DNA of 64,000 nt from Planctomycetales bacterium (GTDB taxonomy: Bacteria; Planctomycetota; Planctomycetia; Pirellulales; Pirellulaceae): contig JAGQOY010000006.1 of NCBI GenBank assembly GCA_020427005.1, positions 1 through 64,000 of the forward strand, written 5' to 3'. The notes beneath the pieces are model-generated. The model worked only from the letters and a program-made list of their open reading frames with translations. It made no database searches and was not told the DNA's origin. Shown one piece after another: positions 37,535 through 46,510 of the stretch (within the stretch, counting starts at the first letter, position 1; every line of letters starts with the position of its first letter). The translations under genes and the position numbers were made by a program.

Positions 37535-37569
37535 AATCACGTCGAACGCTGTGTGCGTTCGGCGTGATT
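37535..37569 (+). other. Long hairpin between HNH gene and tRNA-Trp
   Basis: AATCACG plus CGAACGC on the left and GCGTTCG plus CGTGATT on the right form a 15-position stem with one T-G pair and a five-base loop. No T-run follows, so termination is unlikely. It may be a processing signal just upstream of the next tRNA. Confidence 0.75.
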
Positions 37570-37576
37570 CCATCAC

Positions 37577-37646
37577 AGGAATGTTCTCCTGGGAGAGAAA
37601 TCGGTCTCCAAAGCCGATACACAGTGTTCGAATCACTGCATTCCTG
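37577..37646 (+). tRNA. tRNA-Trp(CCA), atypical
   Basis: Perfect seven-pair acceptor AGGAATG/CATTCCT with discriminator G; anticodon arm TCGGT/GCCGA with loop CTCCAAA, anticodon CCA; perfect T-arm CAGTG/CACTG with loop TTCGAAT. The linker TT supplies U8. The D-arm is reduced to a short stem with a four-base loop CTGG, and the total length is only 70 nt. The sequence 37647-37768 after it contains further tRNA-like scraps (a GCGGA/TCCGC hairpin, GTTCGATT, ACGGGTTC) that I cannot fold into a tRNA. Confidence 0.68.
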
Positions 37647-37771
37647 CTTAGCGGATGGTAGCCGTCCGCATATGCAAGCGTTCGATTGATGTTGTTCCGG
37701 CGGCGCAAGCGTCCTGTCCCTTACGGCAGTTGGCTAATTGTGTTCCGTGAACGGGTTCTATCGCAGCATTG

Positions 37772-37921
37772 ATTGGAGTAGCTCAGTGGATAGAGCATCA
37801 GGTGTTGAACTGTCGAGCGGTCCACGTGTTGCAGTCGCGCCAGGCGGCGCCAGACTGCACCCTGTAGGCCGCTCGGTGGAGAACCTGACGGTCACGGGTT
37901 CGAATCCCGTCGACGCAACCA
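37772..37921 (+). ncRNA. tRNA-like RNA with a giant anticodon-arm insertion
   Basis: A canonical D-arm (TA, GCTC, loop AGTGGATA, GAGC), anticodon-stem halves CAGGT (37799-37803) and ACCTG (37883-37887), a perfect T-arm ACGGG/CCCGT with loop TTCGAAT, and a terminal ACCA are all present. Between the anticodon-stem halves lie 79 bases instead of 7. They fold into CGAGCGG/CCGCTCG, then TGCAGTC/GACTGCA, then GCGCC/GGCGC; TCCAC could pair across with GTGGA as a pseudoknot. The normal acceptor positions do not pair (ATTGGAG against CGACGCA), but the displaced TTGATTG (37769-37775) pairs with CAACCAA (37916-37922) with one mismatch. It cannot decode mRNA and is probably the RNA partner of the slipin downstream. 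Confidence 0.8.
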
Positions 37922-38311
37922 AGTTGGTTGAAAACCAACCTGACCCCGGGCGCAACTGCGTCCACCTAGAAGCTGGCGGGCAACGCTTGTTTGGCTCGAT
38001 CGGCGGTTGTCGGATGAATAAACGAATCGGAGCATACATGAGTTTGCGAAAGCAGCTCGTGTTTGTGACGTGAAGTAAAGGATTTCGTCGGCAGCAGCAC
38101 TGGGCATCGCCTTGCAGAATCAGGAGCAAGCGGGAAAACGGTAGCGGTTCGTGTTCGCGGACTAAGCAATGAAAAGCAAAGACCAACGGGTCTCAGTTCC
38201 AGTTGCCATCGAAGCGAATAACAACGTTACTAGCCGACCTGCGGAAACATTCTCCGCGAATGCCATGTGTGATCGGCGAACAACGCGTTGCCTTAAGGCG
38301 TTTTGTAAAAG

Positions 38312-38467
<156 letters not shown>

Positions 38468-38483
38468 AAAGAAGGCCAATTTC

Positions 38484-39584
38484 ATGTTCAAGAGAATCAA
38501 GATCCGCAGTTACGAAGTTGGCTTGAAGTTCCGCGACGGCGAATTCAAGAGCCTCATACCTGCTGGTACGCACTGGCTGATTGATCCATTGGGCAAAGTT
38601 CGCATCCGCGTGGTATCCAAGCGAGAGCCATGGCTAACGGACGAACAGCTGGATGTAATCGTCAAGACTGGTGCTTTGACCGGTAAGGTTGAAGTACTTG
38701 ACCTGAAGGACAACCAGCGCGCGTTGGTCTGGATCGATGGTCGGTTCGCTCGAATTCTCGGCGCAGGCTTGTACGCCTACTGGACTGGTGTCCGCGAAGT
38801 GCGTGTCGAGATCGTTGATGCACGGCAGGTACGACTCGAGCACGAGGAATTGAAGTCGATTGTTCGCGCCTCGGAAGCAGCCCGCCTGCTCGATGTGTGC
38901 AAAGTCGATCGCAATTGTGTGGGTGTCCTGTATGTTGACGGCCAATACGTCAACCAATTGGAGCCAGGTTTGTACGCTTTCTGGAGGGATATCGCAGATT
39001 CGCGTGTAGTCGAGCTTGACCTGCGTGAGACGCAGATCGACGTCAGTGGTCAAGAAATCATGACGGCTGACAAGGTCACGTTGCGCATGAACGCTTTGGC
39101 CACCTACCTGATCAAGGACCCTCGTCGTGCCGTGAGTGCATCCAGCGATGTTCGTCAGTCGCTGTATCGCGAGGTGCAATTGGCACTGCGAGCCGTAGTT
39201 GGTGCCCGTGAGCTCGACAGCTTCCTGACTGGCAAGGACGATGTGGCTCAGGAACTTGCGCAAAACGTGCGTGGGCAGGCTAACGCATTGGGTTTGGAAG
39301 TGTTATCGATAGGTATCAAGGATGTGATTCTTCCAGGCGACATGAAGGACCTGATGAACAAGGTAACGGAAGCCAAGAAGGCCGCCGAAGCCAACTTGAT
39401 CTCACGTCGTGAGGAAACGGCCGCCATGCGCAGCCAAGCCAACACTGCCAAGTTGTTGGCAGACAACCCAACGTTGATGCGTCTTCGCGAGCTGGAAGTA
39501 CTCGAGAAGATCGGCGCAGCCGGCAAGTTGAACATTGTTCTTGGCGAAAAGGGATTAGCCGACCGAGTCGTCAACTTGCTTTAA
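38484..39584 (+). CDS. Slipin (SPFH/Band-7 protein)
   Basis: The SPFH domain covers about residues 185-330 ([60 protein letters not shown]). It is followed by the typical Ala/Glu-rich helix ([20 protein letters not shown]). Before it are two similar beta units ([20 protein letters not shown] and [20 protein letters not shown]). There is no N-terminal membrane segment, unlike stomatins, so it is probably soluble and oligomeric. Band-7 proteins of this form have been proposed as scaffolds in RNA-repair modules with a tRNA-like partner RNA. It follows the tRNA-like RNA and the heptad repeat and ends 15 bases before a terminator. Confidence 0.9.
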   Translation: MFKRIKIRSYEVGLKFRDGEFKSLIPAGTHWLIDPLGKVRIRVVSKREPWLTDEQLDVIVKTGALTGKVEVLDLKDNQRALVWIDGRFARILGAGLYAYWTGVREVRVEIVDARQVRLEHEELKSIVRASEAARLLDVCKVDRNCVGVLYVDGQYVNQLEPGLYAFWRDIADSRVVELDLRETQIDVSGQEIMTADKVTLRMNALATYLIKDPRRAVSASSDVRQSLYREVQLALRAVVGARELDSFLTGKDDVAQELAQNVRGQANALGLEVLSIGIKDVILPGDMKDLMNKVTEAKKAAEANLISRREETAAMRSQANTAKLLADNPTLMRLRELEVLEKIGAAGKLNIVLGEKGLADRVVNLL

Positions 39585-39599
39585 TTGGCACACGTTTCA

Positions 39600-39638
39600 A
39601 ACGCCCGCGTTTCGCACACCGATTCGCGGGCGTTTTTT
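39600..39638 (+). terminator. Rho-independent terminator after the slipin gene
   Basis: Ten-base stem AACGCCCGCG/CGCGGGCGTT with a 15-base loop and a run of T residues. With 36321-36356 it brackets the tRNA/HNH/slipin locus as a candidate single transcription unit. Confidence 0.9.
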
Positions 39639-39732
39639 GTATCCAATCAAGGTAGATTTCATTTCACTAAACATGGAAACGGGAATAAGGAATTGGGAAG
39701 GGAACTTGTTATCCGATAGCAAGCGTGGATAA

Positions 39733-39812
39733 GCCAGGTTTTTTCAACAACGGTGCGTGTGCCGAAACTCAAGTCTAGCAAAATCGAGCGTCCACCAAGG
39801 AGAGCCAAACAC
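39733..39812 (-). repeat. Dispersed repeat (translating as TRTVVEKTW)
   Basis: The minus strand reads LLDLSFGTRTVVEKTWLIHA and matches 30935-31010 (LIFLHLRFCVGTIVDKTCLS) at the DNA level over about 70 bases. It looks like a dispersed planctomycete repeat, not a gene. The following 39813-40426 shows no supported gene until the sigma factor; a TATAAT at 40384-40389 could be the -10 box for it. Confidence 0.55.
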
Positions 39813-40426
39813 GACGCTACCTGCCCGCATCGCTTGAACTGAGACTCAAGCGTCTCTGAATAATGACGGATTCTCATAATACGCTTATGCGAACACTCGC
39901 TGAATAGCGAGTGGCCAGCCAACAAGCAGCCTAGCATCTTAAGCTCATACCCGATCAATCCCTGGCTGGGCTGTCGGACGAAGAGGATCTGCTAATCTAC
40001 GACTAGAGTGGACGCCAGCTTCGTGAACACCAGCCCTGTTCCCTCGCCACATCCAGATTCACTCCGGTCGACCGTGGGCCATCGGCTCTTCAGGAAGTTT
40101 TGCTGGCTGCCCGATCGCTGGTGTATGAACCGGAGCCTCCTTCGCATGCACCGGCGCAAGGGACGTAATGGTCGATCGGCTGCCTCCCGGACCTCCGTGT
40201 GCGGAATCGTACGCGGATGTACGGGATCTGTCAGCCTTCATGGAGGCCATTGAAAAAAACAGGTAGGTCGCCATAGGGTGCACGACCGGGCTGTCGGGCA
40301 ATTCAATACCGAGCGGATCGTGGACAACATCACACTGCTGTGAACATACCCGTCTGGAAGGAGGAAACGCGACAGCGTCAAGTGTATAATCACGCTCGTG
40401 GCAGTTGTTTATGGAAAGTGTCGCCT

Positions 40427-41017
40427 ATGACTGATGTTACGCAGATACTCTCACAGATTGAGGATGGTGATCCCAGTGCGGCTGAGCAGCTGCTGCCGCT
40501 GGTGTACGACGAGCTGAGGAAGCTGGCAGCCGCGAAGCTGTCGAATGAGAAGCCAGGACAGACCCTCCAGGCAACGGCCTTGGTCCATGACGCCTACTTG
40601 CGCCTAGTTGATGTCGACAAGGCTCAGCACTGGGATTCACGAGGGCACTTCTTTGCCGCAGCGTCGGAGGCTATGCGGCGAATCCTGGTTGAAGCGGCAC
40701 GCCGCAAAAGTCGGGAGAAGCATGGCGGCAATTGGGAACGCGTTCCGATCGAACCGGACTTGCTCGTTAGCGCTGAGGCGACCGATCCGCTCCAAGTCCT
40801 GGTGGTTAATGAAGCTCTCGACCATCTGGCTCAGCAATCTCCGCGGAAAGCCGAGTTGGTCAAATTGCGCTACTTCCTTGGCTTCACGTTGGCCGAGGCC
40901 GCGAATGTACTCGGTATTTCCGTCGCAACCGCCGAAGATGATTGGACTTACGCACGAGCCTGGTTGCGGCGGGAGTGGCTACGCGGGCGACCGATGGGTG
41001 CGGACGAAAAAACTTGA
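40427..41017 (+). CDS. ECF-type sigma-70 factor, kinase-linked class
   Basis: The sequence closely parallels the sigma factor at 34936: LLPLVYDELRKLAAAKLSNE, LQATALVHDAYLRLVD, HWDSRGHFFAAASEAMRRIL in region 2, and KAELVKLRYFLGFTLAEAAN, VLGISVATAEDDWTYAR in region 4. ATG 40427 has GGAAAG nine bases upstream; a GTG-initiated form 29 codons longer is not family-like. It is 58 bases upstream of a kinase gene of the matching class that is now truncated, so its expected partner is lost. Confidence 0.92.
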   Translation: MTDVTQILSQIEDGDPSAAEQLLPLVYDELRKLAAAKLSNEKPGQTLQATALVHDAYLRLVDVDKAQHWDSRGHFFAAASEAMRRILVEAARRKSREKHGGNWERVPIEPDLLVSAEATDPLQVLVVNEALDHLAQQSPRKAELVKLRYFLGFTLAEAANVLGISVATAEDDWTYARAWLRREWLRGRPMGADEKT

Positions 41018-41075
41018 AAATTTCCCCCGGGGTTTTGGGTCGCGGCGTCGCATGTAGAAGCGGAGGAACAAATCA

Positions 41076-41609
41076 ATGACCCAATTGCCCGATTCTGACA
41101 GTGCGATATTCCAAGCTGCGGTCATGCTCGAACCAGAGCAGCGGACAGCCTTCCTTGAACGTGCGTGCGGCGGCAACAGCCGTCTTCGCGACGAAGTCGA
41201 ATCATTGCTGAGGGCCCATGCCCCCAATGACAGCTTCCTTCAAGCACCGCTGGTTGCTATGACAACGGCTCAACCAGCGAGCCAGCGACCAGGAACGATG
41301 GTTGGGCCCTACAAGATCCGTGAGCAAATAGGTGAAGGCGGATTCGGAGTTGTGTACGTTGCGGAGCAGGAGAAGCCGGTTCGGCGAAAGGTCGCCCTAA
41401 AGGTCATCAAGCTCGGCATGGATACGCGAGATGTCATCGCTCGCTTTGAAGCAGAACGCCAAGCACTTGCCCTGATGGATCATCCGAACGTCGCCCGCGT
41501 CCTGGATGCAGGCGCCTCGGAAGGCGGACTGTCATCGAATAGAGCACGACACGTTCCTAGTGAGGCATTCTTGGCGGCAACAACTCGGCCTCATCGAGTT
41601 GCCCGGTAA
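41076..41609 (+). pseudogene. Truncated Ser/Thr kinase (N-lobe only)
   Basis: The N-terminal prefix (ALEPEQRTAFLERACGG-like) and kinase N-lobe are intact: IGEGGFGVVYVAEQEKPVRR, KVALKVIKLGMD, RFEAERQALALMDHPNVARV. Similarity to the kinase at 31704 stops after LDAGAS, about 150 residues in. The reading frame then runs 27 codons through unrelated sequence. HRD, DFG, transmembrane and sensor parts are missing, so it cannot phosphorylate. GGAGGA eleven bases before the ATG shows the translation signal survives. A deletion or insertion joined its stump to the DNA before the DUF4440-like gene. Confidence 0.88.
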
Positions 41610-41682
41610 CGCCGGTAGAAAAATGCAGGTGTGGCTATGTTGATGACTTTTTAAAACGCGGTAATTCGACAGGAGTGTGCGC

Positions 41683-42198
41683 ATGCAAGCCGAAACGAAG
41701 GTGTACTTGGATGTTGCGATTCGCGTGGCCGTGGCGATTCTTGTGCCGGCTTTCTTGCCCACAGCAATGTGCCAAGAGCCGTTGCCTGTCGTGGAGGCGA
41801 TCGACGACAAGCTGGCGATAGAGCAGATCAAACGCTTATACGACAAAGAACACGAAAACCTGTTGCGAATGGACATCTCAGCCCAAGCGAAATTTCTTCC
41901 CGACGACTTTGTCGTGACGAACCCGTTCGGCATGTTCATCGATAAGCAACAGGTGGTGAAGCGGCTCCATGACAACATTATCAAATACAGCCGTTATGAG
42001 CGGACGTTCGATGCTTTTCGACGTCACGATGACACAATGATTGTTATCGGCAGCGAAACCGTCGTGCCGACACGCGACGCCAACCGACCTGACGCTGGCA
42101 AGATAGTCCATCGACGATTCACCGAAGTGTGGTTGCGACGCGAAGGAGGCTGGCAAAAAATCGTACGGCACGCTAGTGATAACCCCTCCGGTAACTGA
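41683..42198 (+). CDS. Exported NTF2-like (SnoaL/DUF4440) protein
   Basis: A signal peptide is present (VAIRVAVAILVPAFLPTAMC, cut near QEP). The mature part follows the NTF2-like cone fold of DUF4440: AIEQIKRLYDKEHENLLRMD, FLPDDFVVTNPFGMFIDKQQ, RRFTEVWLRREGGWQKIVRH. Such proteins bind small ligands or act as simple enzymes; the ligand is unknown. ATG 41683 has AGGAG seven bases upstream, better than the GTG two codons earlier. Confidence 0.78.
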   Translation: MQAETKVYLDVAIRVAVAILVPAFLPTAMCQEPLPVVEAIDDKLAIEQIKRLYDKEHENLLRMDISAQAKFLPDDFVVTNPFGMFIDKQQVVKRLHDNIIKYSRYERTFDAFRRHDDTMIVIGSETVVPTRDANRPDAGKIVHRRFTEVWLRREGGWQKIVRHASDNPSGN

Positions 42199-42315
42199 GG
42201 CCCGCCTGACAACGCTCATCGTGTCGTCGCAGGATTTCTTCTGACGTCCCACCGCGAGGCTCGCCTGAGATTGTCGATTACTGGGACATGGTTAGAACAT
42301 GCAGAGGAGAAAAAT

Positions 42316-43044
42316 GTGAACGAACACGAAATGGTTCAACAGCTGCTCAACCAAAAAGATCAGACGCCGATTGCGATTGACGCGGAGAATACCGCGCTCA
42401 TCGTCGTCGACGTTCAGCGATTCTTCTCGCGGCCTGAATACCCGTTCGCTCAAGCATTCGAGAAAATGGTCTCGGGTGTCACCGCCGGCTACTTTCGGCG
42501 TGTCGAGGACACTGTGCTTCCAAATGTTGAGCGGCTGCTGACTTGTTTCCGGGCCAGAAAATTGCCGGTTGTTTACTTCGCGGTTGGCTGCCACACGCCC
42601 GAGGGACGCGACTTGCCAGCCTGGATGCGTGAGTTCGACGACCTCAGTCTGATGCTCAATGGCCAAAGAGTCTGTCCGCCTGCGGGTGATCCAAGCGGCG
42701 CGATTGAGGATTGTGTCGCTCCGCTTCCCGGTGAAATCGTACTCACAAAGTCATCGAGTGGACCTGGCGCGTCAACGAATCTGCAGCAGATTCTTCGCAA
42801 CCTGAGCGTACGGTCGCTAGTGGTCTGCGGGCTCACGACGGCCGTATGTGTTAGCCAATCAGCCCGTGAACTGGCCGACCTTGGCTTTCAGGTGATCGTC
42901 GCAGAAGATGCCTGCACAGAGCTGAGCGTCGAGTCTCACCGCGCCGCACTCTTCACCTTTGCACTGACGTTTGGCCGCGTACGTCCCACCGTTGAGATAA
43001 TCGAACTCTTCAAGTCGATATTGACTGAGACAACCGTTCGGTAA
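42316..43044 (+). CDS. Isochorismatase-family cysteine hydrolase
   Basis: The catalytic triad of the family is visible: Asp in LIVVDVQRFF, Lys in EIVLTKSSSG and Cys in LTTAVCVSQSARELADLG, with the usual cis-peptide region before the Cys. These enzymes hydrolyse amides or vinyl ethers such as nicotinamide, carbamoylsarcosine or isochorismate; the substrate here is not clear. GTG 42316 is the start because AGAGGAG ends six bases before it, and the overlapping ATG is followed at once by a stop. The DUF1559 remnant begins right after its stop codon. Confidence 0.88.
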   Translation: MNEHEMVQQLLNQKDQTPIAIDAENTALIVVDVQRFFSRPEYPFAQAFEKMVSGVTAGYFRRVEDTVLPNVERLLTCFRARKLPVVYFAVGCHTPEGRDLPAWMREFDDLSLMLNGQRVCPPAGDPSGAIEDCVAPLPGEIVLTKSSSGPGASTNLQQILRNLSVRSLVVCGLTTAVCVSQSARELADLGFQVIVAEDACTELSVESHRAALFTFALTFGRVRPTVEIIELFKSILTETTVR

Positions 43045-43045
43045 T

Positions 43046-43450
43046 AGCGGCGTTAAATTTGGCGACATCACCGATGGTACAAGCAACACGTCCTTGGCCG
43101 GCGAACGCGACACCAAGAACTGCCGGTCGGGCACGTGGGTAGGAGTCCGAAACGCCAATGGCGGCGGCTCTCGAGGTGTCTTTTTTGTGGTTGGGCATTC
43201 TCGCGCCCGACAAAACGAACCAGTTCTAGCTTGGGATAGCGATCCCGAAGGATGCGGACAGGGATTCAGCAGCCTGCATACCGGTGGTGCTCAGTTCGTT
43301 TCATGTGATGGATCTGTACGCTTCGTCTCGTCAAACATCAACCATAACCATACGCGTGGTGGTTGGACCAACGCCGGTGACCCCTTGAACGGTGTTTACC
43401 AACGTCTGCTTTCAAGAAATGACGGCTTGGTTGTTCAACCCGAAGACTAA
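43046..43450 (+). pseudogene. C-terminal remnant of a DUF1559 prepilin-like protein
   Basis: The frame shows the DUF1559 C-terminal signature: KFGDITDGTSNTSLAGERDT, then GFSSLHTGGAQFVSCDGSVR, FVSSNINHN and VYQRLLSRNDG. The family's prepilin-type N-terminus (about 200 residues) is absent; upstream is the isochorismatase stop codon. The remnant is a truncation, although in-frame starts could still give a 118-residue peptide. It remains next to its usual partner, the lipoprotein at 43585. Confidence 0.88.
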
Positions 43451-43584
43451 TGTTTTTGTCTAAAAATAAACAATCATCACGCTGCGACTCAAATACATCT
43501 CTCTCTTAGTGTTGCAGATAAGAAAGTCAAAGTGGGAGAGCGATTGAGATAGCACTTAAAAGTGAATGGGTCCTCCGACGGAAT

Positions 43585-44025
43585 ATGAAACAGCGAATTC
43601 ATCATCTGGCACAATTGTTAGCACTCGGGTTTTCAACTTTTGTGCTTGTAGGGTGCTCCGGGTCAGGTAACGTAGCGTCGGTTAACGGAAACGTCTCGCT
43701 CGACGGCACGCCACTTCCCGGTGCATACGTTGTTTTTACTCCAACTGTTCCAGGAGGACAGGCATCTGCCATTACAGATGAACTCGGCAATTACCAGCTT
43801 CAATACACGCGTGAGATTCGTGGAGCAGAAATTGGTGAGCATACCGTGCGTATAACGACATTTGAGGGTGGAAACCCAGACGCGGACTCTCCTAGGCCTC
43901 CCACTCCCGAGAAATTGCCGAGCATATATAACTCGGCGACCGAACTAAAGGCCTCTGTGAAGGCTGGAAAAAACAAAGTCGATTTCAGTTTGTACTCTTC
44001 AAAAGGCAAGCCTCCCAGGCGGTAG
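43585..44025 (+). CDS. Lipoprotein with carboxypeptidase-regulatory-like domain
   Basis: Signal peptide with lipobox (LLALGFSTFVLVGCSGSG); the mature protein is anchored at Cys24. The body is one beta-sandwich of the transthyretin/carboxypeptidase regulatory type: VNGNVSLDGTPLPGAYVVFT, GQASAITDELGNYQLQYTRE, GEHTVRITTFEGG. In planctomycetes this protein usually follows a DUF1559 gene, as it does here with the remnant. Role unknown, probably at the cell envelope. Confidence 0.85.
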   Translation: MKQRIHHLAQLLALGFSTFVLVGCSGSGNVASVNGNVSLDGTPLPGAYVVFTPTVPGGQASAITDELGNYQLQYTREIRGAEIGEHTVRITTFEGGNPDADSPRPPTPEKLPSIYNSATELKASVKAGKNKVDFSLYSSKGKPPRR

Positions 44026-44412
44026 TTGGCTTCCGCTCCGACCTTTCTCGTACCTGTCGGTTCGGATCCGTCATTTTCTTCAAGATTTCAGAGTGATTTC
44101 GCGACAAGTCAGCGATGATTTCTTGGTAGAGATCCTCGACGAACAGCTTATTGTCATTTGGTGCATAGTTCTTCTCGTGGACAGGTGAACGAGAGCTCGC
44201 GTAAACCGAGGTATTTTACGATTCGCAAGCCAAGTGCTGAAAAGTGCCGCCACCAAAATGATCAAAACAACGTACCGAGGCGAATGCGCATGGTTTCAAT
44301 CTAGGTTGTTAGGCGAACGTTTTGACTTGACCCAATTCGCGGGCACGAGTAATTAGCAAGTTGGACCGTCAGTTGAACTTGGACCCAATCCTGGTTCGTC
44401 CTTCTTCTTCCC
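44026..44412. other. Gene-free interval
   Basis: Between convergent genes. No coding sequence, RNA or repeat that I can support is visible. Confidence 0.4.
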
Positions 44413-44868
44413 TCACAGGGAAAGTTTTGGGGTTCGCCCCAGCAGATTCTCAATAACGGAGTTCTCGATCGACTCCAACTGACCATTGCGAAGCCAAAGC
44501 TCGATCACTGCATCGTAGTTATTGTCAATTGCTGGGTCTATTCTCGACATCCAATATGGCATAAAAGGAGCATCATTCCAACGCGATCTCTGCCCATCCC
44601 AATCGAACCGCGAGCAATATATCCAAACTGAGTAACCACCCACCATTTTGCCTGTCGACGGATCGCGGCGAGAACCGTTCCAAACGGAATCTGGTGGACC
44701 GAGTAAATTCAAGACATCGCTTTCGGATGTTCCGGTCGACATTAAACCAATTTGGTTTCTCAAGAATATTGTCTTTCGGTAGTCAGCAACCAAGGCCACG
44801 GCAGTTATGCAGGCAAGAATCAAGGAGAGGCCGCCAATGACACGCCAGACCCAATACCGTTTCCGCAT
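44413..44868 (-). CDS. Membrane-anchored protein, BamE/SmpA-like pattern
   Basis: Starting at 44868 the N-terminus is MRKRYWVWRVIGGLSLILAC, a membrane anchor or uncleaved signal. The following GTSESDVLNLLGPPDSVWNG resembles the helix-turn of small BamE/OmlA-type domains, where a Gly-x-Ser...LGxP loop recurs. The rest (YSVWIYCSRFDWDGQ, VIELWLRNGQLESIE) fits a small beta domain. An upstream start at 45003 would bury the anchor. Similarity to BamE is only at pattern level. Confidence 0.55.
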   Translation of the reverse strand: MRKRYWVWRVIGGLSLILACITAVALVADYRKTIFLRNQIGLMSTGTSESDVLNLLGPPDSVWNGSRRDPSTGKMVGGYSVWIYCSRFDWDGQRSRWNDAPFMPYWMSRIDPAIDNNYDAVIELWLRNGQLESIENSVIENLLGRTPKLSL

Positions 44869-45123
44869 GACTTGTTCTCTAAAGGACGAAAGACCGGTTT
44901 CAGGTGAATGCGAACGGTTGACTCTACGCAAGTCAGCATCAGCATGCAGGATTTCGCTGCAATCCAATGTTCGGCCGATTGTGTCACCCAGAGTTTCCAC
45001 CACGATCTCTAGCAGTCAGTTCTCCAAATGCTGAATCATAGTTACTTAAACTTGTGAAGGATGTAGGTGGGCCGTCCTTACCCGATTCGGCCAAATGAGT
45101 GGTGGCAATGAACCGCAGCCCTG

Positions 45124-45546
45124 CTATTCGTCACGGGTTACAAACGTCAAGCCTTCTGTGAGCAAGTAGACTGCTCCCTTCTTGGCCCCCCACTTTTCTC
45201 GTTTCGTTGATCGGTACGGGATGCTGTCACCTTTCTGGAGCTCGATCTGAGCGGAATTGACTTTGCCGCTTGGCGTGAAAAATCCATCAATCGTCGCTTC
45301 ATACATCACCGCGAGCTTCCCATCGCCCAGATAAAGGCGTTGCGATCTCACTGACACATTCTTGCATTTGGCGATCAGCACCATGCCCTCATTCGACTCA
45401 ACAAAAGAGATTTGGATGTCATCTGGTGGCATCTCAATTTGAATGGAACTTTCCGCGTGGAACGGAGGTGCTTTGTCGTCGGCAGGCATCAAAGTAGCAA
45501 ACATTCCCAGAACGCTGATCGCGAGCAGCCCATACATACGTTTCAT
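45124..45546 (-). CDS. Small exported protein, unknown function
   Basis: From 45546 the protein begins MKRMYGLLAISVLGMFATLM with cleavage near MPADD, so it is exported. The mature 120 residues are beta-rich (IQIEMPPDDIQISFVESNEG, QRLYLGDGKLAVMYEATIDG). I do not recognise the family. The frame extends 25 codons upstream without a good start. Confidence 0.55.
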   Translation of the reverse strand: MKRMYGLLAISVLGMFATLMPADDKAPPFHAESSIQIEMPPDDIQISFVESNEGMVLIAKCKNVSVRSQRLYLGDGKLAVMYEATIDGFFTPSGKVNSAQIELQKGDSIPYRSTKREKWGAKKGAVYLLTEGLTFVTRDE

Positions 45547-45662
45547 TCGCGTCCCCTTTTTTCTAACGGTGGCGACACAACAGCGATTCAAGTTAACAAA
45601 AAGTTGATCGGCTGCGATCACGTAGTCGCCGCCAAAGACTTTGATTCACAAATCCGGTCGAC

Positions 45663-46361
45663 TTACGTGCAGACATTGGTAGCGACGATTGTATCGCAGA
45701 AACGGCAGGTTCCAAAGACAAGGTCAACGTCATCCGTGTACGCTCCCCAGTGGTCATCAGGTGCTAAGTCTCTTGAACAGGGTACGATACAGAACACGTT
45801 GAGTCTTGATTGTTTACCATGTGCTTTGCAATCGGCATTTCGGCAATCATGATCAAGATCGCCCTGAAAGGTTCTTAGGTTATTGCCTATCATGACCGAG
45901 GAAAACGCAAGTGAGGAGTCAATTAGTTTTTGGTCAGAATGGTCAAGCGCCCAAGTTGGAAAATACTCAGATAGAGCAATTGCACGGACCTCTTCGTACC
46001 CAAAGGGAACAAGGTTACCGCGAAAAAACGGAAGGTAGGTAGTTTCAATCATTGGGGAATCGGCAGATTGATAATCAGACACATGTACGATTTCAATCGA
46101 GTCATTTGACTTGACGCGATACTGCAGTAACGGAAAGTCCGACGCGAATGGGTAGTAGAGTGGTAGTACCGTGAACGGATAGTCTTCGAGAGGAAACGCC
46201 GCATCACTTGCGGCAAGCGTAGCAATCAAGTGCAGTGATTGCTTCCAACCTTTGGGGTGGGCCCCCGCATGTGTCGAGTCTCCCCCAAAGGTGCACGTGC
46301 CATCATCAGCCCGAACGATCCGGGCGAGTTTGACGTGGTACTTGAATTTGAATGTATTCAT
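45663..46361 (-). CDS. Hypothetical protein, about 232 aa
   Basis: Not recognised. It has no signal peptide. The N-terminus is MNTFKFKYHVKLARIVRADD, with later FPLEDYPFTVLPLYYPFASD. The C-terminus is Cys/His-rich (DHDCRNADCKAHGKQSRLNV, FGTCRFCDTIV), perhaps a zinc site. An in-frame start 18 codons upstream (46415) is possible. It is the last host-side gene before the integrase remnant. Confidence 0.5.
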   Translation of the reverse strand: MNTFKFKYHVKLARIVRADDGTCTFGGDSTHAGAHPKGWKQSLHLIATLAASDAAFPLEDYPFTVLPLYYPFASDFPLLQYRVKSNDSIEIVHVSDYQSADSPMIETTYLPFFRGNLVPFGYEEVRAIALSEYFPTWALDHSDQKLIDSSLAFSSVMIGNNLRTFQGDLDHDCRNADCKAHGKQSRLNVFCIVPCSRDLAPDDHWGAYTDDVDLVFGTCRFCDTIVATNVCT

Positions 46362-46510
46362 GAAGCAGAACGACAGCCGCGGCCGAAAAGCTATGATTTC
46401 AGGAGTCTGCGTCATCGGCGGCTCCCGTCCACCGCTTGGTTTATTCGCCTCCTTTGATTTTAGTGCAAAACGAACGCGAAATCGACGAGTCCCGCGTCCT
46501 TTGAAGTCAC

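Noticed and set aside
37804-37882. Group I or group II intron inside a tRNA
   Set aside because: The insert is only 79 bases, lacks room for a catalytic core, and folds as a simple stacked hairpin.
39659-39958. 99-aa minus-strand frame
   Set aside because: Its recognisable part is a dispersed repeat also present near 31 kb; there is no evidence for a gene.
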